From Modestobacter sp. DSM 44400 (GTDB taxonomy: Bacteria; Actinomycetota; Actinomycetes; Mycobacteriales; Geodermatophilaceae), in contig NZ_FNOZ01000047.1 of NCBI RefSeq assembly GCF_900107175.1, forward strand, positions 1-32,109: a stretch of DNA of 32,109 nucleotides, given 5' to 3'. The notes beneath the pieces are model-generated. The model was given only the letters and a program-made list of their open reading frames with translations, was not told where the DNA came from and did not search any database. The first letter of the stretch is position 1; the number at the start of each line of letters is the position of its first letter. Positions 29,794-32,109 of the stretch are shown in pieces. A program made the position numbers and the translations under genes.

Positions 29794-31140
29794 ATGCCCG
29801 GCCTGCGCCGCTACGACCTCATCGCCCGCGGCTACGACTTGATCTCCCTGGAGCGCTGGCTGTACGCCCGTCCGCGGGCGCGCGCGCTGGCGCTGCTGGG
29901 CGCCCAGCCCGGCGACACCGTGCTCGACCTCGGCTGCGGCACCGGCCTGAACTTCCCCGCGCTGGTCCAGGCCGTCGGGGACACCGGCCGGGTGATCGGC
30001 GTCGACGCCAGCGCAGGCATGCTCACCGCCGCCGCCGACCGCGTCCGCGGCGCCGGCTGGAACAACGTCACCCTGATCCACGACGACATCACCGACATCA
30101 CCGGCGCGCTGACCCGGGGCGGCCTGAATCCCGAGGCCGTCGACGCGGTGACCGCCTGCTACGTGCTCAGCCTGCTCGACGATGACACCCCGGTCTGGCG
30201 AGCGCTGGCCGCCAGGGCCGCGACCGGGCCGTTCCGGATGGCGCTGGCCGAACTCGCCCCGCCGGACACCGCGCCGCACTGGCAGCGGCCGGGATGGCGG
30301 CTGCTGGCCCGGCTCGGCGGCGCCCGCCCCCGCGGCTCCTCGTCCCACAGCCCGTGGCGCGCCCTGCACCGGCTGGCTGGTGACGCCGTCCTCGAGGAGT
30401 TCCACGGCGGGCACGTTCGCGTCGCCGTCGGCACTCTCCGTCCGGCCCGCGTGATGTCATTCGGCCTGGACGAGACCGCCCAAGAAGGCGAGATGGCGCA
30501 CCCGCGGTTCGCCCGGACCTATCTGCGGGTCAGCGAACGAGCCGACCGGCGAGGCGTCGTCGCACACCGTCGCGTCCTACTCGCCGGCCTGTCCGGCACG
30601 GTCGGCGAGGTCGGCGCCGGCAACGGGCTCAATTTCCGGCACTACCCACCCGCGGTCACCCGAGTGCTCGCGGTCGAACCCGAACCGACCCTGCGCGCCC
30701 ACGCCCAACATGCCGCCGGCTCGGCCGCCGTGCCCGTGGACGTCCTCAACGGCACCGCCGACGCCCTACCGATCCCCACCGGGAGCTGCGACGCCGTCGT
30801 CGCCTCCCTCGTGCTGTGCTCGGTCCCCGACCTGCCACAGGCGCTCGCCGAGATCCGCCGGGTTCTGCGCCCCGGCGGCCAGCTGCGCTTCTACGAACAC
30901 GTCCGCTCCCCCGGCCGGCTGCGCGGCCGGCTGCAGGACGCCCTCACCCCGGCCTGGGCCGCCTGCGCCGGCGGCTGCCGCCTCAACCGGGACACCGCCG
31001 CCGCCATCGCCGCCGCCGGGTTCGCCATCACCGCAATGGACCGGTTCACCTTCCGCCCACTGCCCTACGCCCCGCCGACCACGCACATCCTCGGCTGTGC
31101 GGTCCCAGCCGGAAGCCCGGCACCGGCGGCCGCGCCGTGA
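29794..31140 (+). CDS. double class I SAM-dependent methyltransferase
   Basis: 448 residues, ATG 29794 after CGAAGGGA. Two complete methyltransferase domains in one chain: the first (about 1-225) has TVLDLGCGTGLNF (42-54), VIGVDAS (67-73) and DAVTACYVLS; the second (about 235-440) begins HPRFARTYLRVSERADRRG and has VGEVGAGNGLNFRHYP (270-285), VLAVEPEP and RRVLRPGGQLRFYEHV. Each half resembles proteins that normally exist alone. Substrate unknown; small molecules such as quinones, phospholipids or thiols are possible. It stands 40 bp after the cupredoxin gene, so it is likely co-transcribed. Confidence 0.88.
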   Translation: MPGLRRYDLIARGYDLISLERWLYARPRARALALLGAQPGDTVLDLGCGTGLNFPALVQAVGDTGRVIGVDASAGMLTAAADRVRGAGWNNVTLIHDDITDITGALTRGGLNPEAVDAVTACYVLSLLDDDTPVWRALAARAATGPFRMALAELAPPDTAPHWQRPGWRLLARLGGARPRGSSSHSPWRALHRLAGDAVLEEFHGGHVRVAVGTLRPARVMSFGLDETAQEGEMAHPRFARTYLRVSERADRRGVVAHRRVLLAGLSGTVGEVGAGNGLNFRHYPPAVTRVLAVEPEPTLRAHAQHAAGSAAVPVDVLNGTADALPIPTGSCDAVVASLVLCSVPDLPQALAEIRRVLRPGGQLRFYEHVRSPGRLRGRLQDALTPAWAACAGGCRLNRDTAAAIAAAGFAITAMDRFTFRPLPYAPPTTHILGCAVPAGSPAPAAAP

Positions 31141-31417
31141 CCGGCAGGACATGCCGCACCGGCGCCCAGCGATACCGAGCTGCGATCAGGCGGCGGGGCG
31201 GCCGGGGGCGACTCCGGCGGCGAGCCACCCGGGCGGTCCCGGCGGGCGCCCCCACTCTGCCGAGGACCGCCGGACTGGCGCGCATCGCCCTCGGCACGCT
31301 GCTTCCACGGAGCGGCCAGCTCCTGACCAACCGAGCAACCCCACCACGGCGAGCGCACCAAAGGACAAGACGGTTCCTCCCATGCTTCCCCAGCGAAAGG
31401 GGAGGTCCACCCACCAG
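31141..31417. other. intergenic sequence after the methyltransferase gene
   Basis: No gene, ribosome site or strong hairpin is seen. Frames are Pro/Arg-rich shadows. It separates the plus-strand ccm run from the degraded minus-strand sequence to the right. Confidence 0.5.
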
Positions 31418-31560
31418 CTGCAACCGGGCCAGCTCACCCTGCATCACCGCACCGCGGTAGCTAGAGCGCCGGTGGTTGGCCACCATGTTGCGGGCGACCA
31501 GCAGTAGCCAAGGAAGCGAGTGGCCGGGGACGTCGGCCAGCCGGATCGCGTCCCGTGGCC
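31418..31560 (-). pseudogene. remnant of an ECF sigma-factor-like gene
   Basis: The minus strand reads IRLADVPGHSLPWLLLVARN, then MVANHRRSSYRGAVMQGELARL. ECF sigma factors of actinobacteria have WRRLDDVPxxxLPWLLxVARxVLANxRR just after region 2, so the match is good over about 40 residues. What comes before (WTGYPRRPRDA) and after is not sigma-like, no start is evident, and regions 2.1-2.3 and 4 are missing. A leftover of a gene damaged by rearrangement at the island edge. Confidence 0.5.
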
Positions 31561-32017
31561 GGCGCGGGTAGCCAGTCCAGGATATTTCAATGCACACCGC
31601 TCCTGAGCTGCCTGCTTGGACGCAGGTCAGCACATCGTTCAGGCATCCTTAATGCGCGACTACCTCGATTAGTCTCCACTGTCGCTGAGCTGTCTTCCCA
31701 GGTCATGGCCGGGTTTGTTCCTCGATGCGCCGAGCCGTGAACGCAGTCTGGGGGTATCGGTTGGTCGGCCGCGGTGATGCACACGTACACCGCTGTCAGG
31801 CCAGATATCGAACCGGCGAGATCGGCGGGCCCGCCGCCGATCTCGCCGCGCTTCTGCCGCCCGGAAGCTCTGCGCTTTGAGCGCTAGAGCTCCGCACGAT
31901 GAAGTCGAACCTTGACGATGCGGGCCGGTGTCTGGCTGTGCCGACACCGGGTGCCGTTGCTGACCGGCCCGTAGGAAGCGTCCCGCTGACGAGCTTGGTG
32001 CGCGGCCGCAATCCGGC
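31561..32017. other. non-coding edge sequence
   Basis: About 450 bp of lower GC without a credible gene. It contains the hairpin at 31814-31848 and probably the end of the right-hand IS element, whose terminal repeat I cannot place. Confidence 0.5.
31814..31848. repeat. perfect 15-bp inverted repeat with 5-base loop
   Basis: The arms CGGCGAGATCGGCGG and CCGCCGATCTCGCCG are exact complements around GCCCG. The stem would be very stable. It may be a bidirectional terminator (no T-tract), a recombination site or an IS-linked element. No gene lies next to it. Confidence 0.8.
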
Positions 32018-32109
32018 TCATCGCGATCGAGGGTGTAGTCGGGAGCGGAAGCCGCCGGTCTCGAGTAGGGATCGGGCGATGTAGTTGGTGAGGTTGCGGA
32101 ACCCGAGGG
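32018..32109 (-). CDS. transposase C-terminus, cut by window edge
   Basis: The minus strand from the window end reads LGFRNLTNYIARSLLETGG, then FRSRLHPRSR and a stop at 32018. The FRNLTNYxxRSLLxxGG ending looks like the tail of DDE transposases, perhaps of the ISL3 kind; the family is not certain. Only about 29 residues are visible. Confidence 0.5.
   Translation of the reverse strand, partial: LGFRNLTNYIARSLLETGGFRSRLHPRSR

Overview
The window is about 32 kb of very GC-rich DNA with GTG and TTG starts, ATGA/GTGA gene overlaps, a CsoR repressor, sulfur-transfer genes of the SseA/DUF1416 type and ECF-sigma-like sequence. This points to an actinobacterium, possibly of the Pseudonocardia/Geodermatophilus kind; the genus is a guess. 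IS5-type transposase sequence lies at the left edge and the tail of another transposase gene at the right edge, so this looks like an accessory island for copper handling, envelope thiol chemistry and cytochrome c maturation.

Left part (1-5900, minus strand): an IS element cut into a small membrane-protein operon that carries a CsoR-type operator. Upstream of it lie a SHOCT protein, a histidine kinase/OmpR-type regulator pair, an Lgt-like membrane protein, a secreted Met-rich protein with eleven MGD tripeptides, and a TlpA-like lipoprotein. Middle-left (5895-10860, minus): a compact set with a DUF2933-like protein, a CcdA/DsbD-like electron carrier, an anchored peroxiredoxin-like protein, a glutaredoxin-like protein, a second small CP-motif protein and a CopC-CopD fusion. 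Centre (10930-18042, minus): a thioredoxin-reductase-like flavoprotein, a persulfide-dioxygenase-like MBL/rhodanese protein, the sulfurtransferase SseA, a DUF1416 gene broken by an in-frame TAG, and csoR-copZ-copA with a CsoR-type operator.

Right part (18244-31140, plus): an Lgt-like fusion protein, a second DUF2933-like gene and CP-motif gene, then a long, mostly overlapping run ccdA-ccmABCDEFGH(I), a cupredoxin lipoprotein and a double methyltransferase. This is a System I cytochrome c maturation set, unusual for actinobacteria, yet no CXXCH apocytochrome is visible here. The last kilobase holds a degraded sigma-factor-like fragment, a perfect 15-bp hairpin and the transposase tail.

Two patterns connect the parts. 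A dyad CTACTA-N6-CTAGTA occurs four times, each time upstream of an envelope thiol/copper transcription unit, and suggests one regulon whose repressor is not encoded here. Five small proteins share a membrane helix with the motif CPxxMGxMxWxM followed by a short Leu/Arg/Glu coiled coil; they sit next to the copper and thiol genes. These two patterns are the best candidates for an undescribed system: a copper-linked envelope redox regulon with a family of tiny Met-rich membrane proteins.
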